A DNA stretch of 7,147 nt from Thermoplasmata archaeon. GTDB lineage: Archaea > Thermoplasmatota > Thermoplasmata > Thermoplasmatales > Thermoplasmataceae. Location: positions 1 to 7,147 of the forward strand of contig JAJYYD010000020.1 in NCBI GenBank assembly GCA_021801305.1, read 5' to 3'. This document shows, piece after piece, positions 6,620 to 7,147 of this stretch. Numbering within the stretch: the stretch's first letter is position 1; the number at the start of each line of letters is the position of its first letter. The notes under the pieces are model-generated. The model was not told the origin of the DNA. It did no database searches and worked only from the letters and a program-made list of their open reading frames with translations. The translations under genes were made by a program, and so were the position numbers.

Positions 6620-6643
6620 GTTCAATTAATGTCAATATTGAAC
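6620..6643. promoter_or_regulatory. Operator-like inverted repeat upstream of lonB
   Basis: GTTCAAT (6620-6626) and its exact inverse ATTGAAC (6637-6643) are separated by 10 bases, putting the half-site centres 17 bases apart. The right half is also part of a perfect 10-base palindrome TCAATATTGA (6632-6641). The arrangement suits a dimeric winged-helix regulator. It sits between lonB and the TATA-like TTTATAAA at 6651-6658, about where a start site from that box would fall on the - strand, a usual position for an archaeal repressor. No binding protein can be named. Confidence 0.35.
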
Positions 6644-6650
6644 AAAACAC

Positions 6651-6658
6651 TTTATAAA
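6651..6658. promoter_or_regulatory. Palindromic TATA-like box TTTATAAA in the lonB upstream spacer
   Basis: TTTATAAA reads identically on both strands. On the - strand it would start transcription near 6628, inside the inverted repeat, with a leader of about 80-95 bases to lonB. On the + strand it has the better BRE-like flank (AACAAAACAC) and would start near 6681, where no gene follows. Direction is therefore undecided. Confidence 0.35.
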
Positions 6659-6787
6659 AAATCAGGACGTAACTGAGGGACTGATACCGTGCACAGAGAA
6701 TTTGTTCCCAAAGTCCATCTGTTAACACGTTGTAATATTTGAGTATTATAAACTGCAAAACGGAAAGTAAATTGAGAATGGGCTGAA

Positions 6788-7129
6788 TTACCCTATCTCA
6801 ACTGCAAAAACTTTCTTGTGGTTAAACATTGACTTCAGGGATTTCACGTCTTCAATGTATTCCTGGTTGACCTTAAAATACCTGAAACCATTTTTTGTCT
6901 GTTCCACAGAAATAAGACCAAGTCCGACAAGTGACTCCTCACCTGTGTACCTTACCCCTAATCCTTCAAGACATCCCTTAACGTTTGAAGGGTCCGACTT
7001 TATTGCTCTCGATATCTCCGAAAGATAGGATCTGTAAGGATATATTGAAAGCAAATAGAAAAGAACCTTCCTTCTCAATTCACTTCTGTTTAGTGATCTT
7101 ATAATGTTTCCATCTGCTACCAGTTCCAT
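6788..7129 (-). CDS. Small archaeal winged-helix DNA-binding protein of unknown target
   Basis: Probable transcriptional regulator of 113 residues. Residues 10-30 (IRSLNRSELRRKVLFYLLSIY) form a first helix region. Residues 34-59 (SYLSEISRAIKSDPSNVKGCLEG) look like a helix-turn-helix with SDPSNVKGCL as recognition helix. GVRYTGEESLVGLGLISVEQ (58-77) and the NGFRYFKV strand (80-87) form the wing. The combination SELRRKVL...IYP...SYLSEI...S-x-(P/S)-(S/T)-NV-x-G-x-L-x-G-x-G-x-RY-x-x-x-x-SL-x-x-LGL is a pattern I associate with a widespread archaeal family of small predicted regulators, but I know no assigned function. No metal or ligand site is evident. The ATG is chosen as the first in the window; the reading frame stays open to the window edge, so a start further upstream is possible. 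Upstream regulation cannot be seen. It is separated from lonB by 242 bases and is probably not in the same unit. Confidence 0.78.
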   Translation of the reverse strand: MELVADGNIIRSLNRSELRRKVLFYLLSIYPYRSYLSEISRAIKSDPSNVKGCLEGLGVRYTGEESLVGLGLISVEQTKNGFRYFKVNQEYIEDVKSLKSMFNHKKVFAVEIG

Positions 7130-7147
7130 GGCATAGCATCTCTTATT

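Noticed and set aside
6689..6742. 17-codon frame on the + strand starting at GTG, near a possible + strand start from TTTATAAA
   Set aside because: Far too short, with no ribosome site; a non-coding transcript from this strand cannot be excluded but has no structural support.
6555..6758. 67-residue open frame on the - strand in the lonB upstream spacer
   Set aside because: It needs a TTG start, covers the promoter elements and inverted repeat, has no recognisable motif and a composition like translated AT-rich spacer.
6660..6787. Possible tRNA, C/D box RNA or other structured RNA in the spacer
   Set aside because: No cloverleaf, no paired C and D boxes, and only weak short inverted repeats such as TAATA/TATTA could be found.
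1..7147. CRISPR array, transposon, integron, phage or defence cassette
   Set aside because: There are no regularly spaced repeats, terminal inverted repeats, transposase or integrase motifs; all well-supported genes are housekeeping or small regulators with matching composition.

Overview
The window looks like chromosomal DNA of a Thermoplasmatales-type archaeon (Thermoplasma/Ferroplasma/Picrophilus relatives). The main reasons are an archaeal membrane-anchored LonB protease, a KEOPS Cgi121 subunit, an archaeal-type diphthine synthase, and a PfkB kinase that closely resembles, from memory, the T. acidophilum broad-specificity nucleoside kinase Ta0880. Several gene starts sit about 26 bases behind TATA-like boxes with little or no leader, as is common in this order. 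Base composition is moderate by eye and even across the genes, and I see no insertion sequence, integrase, CRISPR, phage gene, tRNA or rRNA.

Layout, left to right. An ArsR-like winged-helix regulator (Phr-like architecture) is the only gene on the + strand. It converges on the rest and overlaps the tail of dphB by 12 bases. Everything else is on the - strand and so is transcribed right to left: a 113-residue winged-helix protein at the right edge; a 242-base AT-rich spacer with TATA-like boxes and an operator-like inverted repeat; lonB; a cgi121-like gene overlapping lonB by 11 bases; a PfkB nucleoside/sugar kinase with its own leaderless-type promoter; a gamma-carbonic-anhydrase-like hexapeptide protein, also with its own apparent leaderless promoter; enolase with a TATA box and a Shine-Dalgarno-like site; and dphB, one base after the enolase stop codon.

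The clearest transcription units are lonB-cgi121 and eno-dphB, with pfkB and the hexapeptide gene probably transcribed from their own promoters. The genes serve housekeeping: membrane protein quality control (LonB), tRNA t6A modification (Cgi121/KEOPS), nucleoside or sugar phosphorylation (PfkB), lower glycolysis/gluconeogenesis (enolase), EF-2 diphthamide synthesis (DphB), and two DNA-binding regulators whose targets cannot be read from the sequence.

I did not find a convincing undescribed system. The points most worth a second look are the lonB upstream region, the physical coupling of lonB with cgi121, the conserved-looking small regulator at the right edge, and the start-site corrections. 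The remaining long open frames are antisense shadows of these genes.
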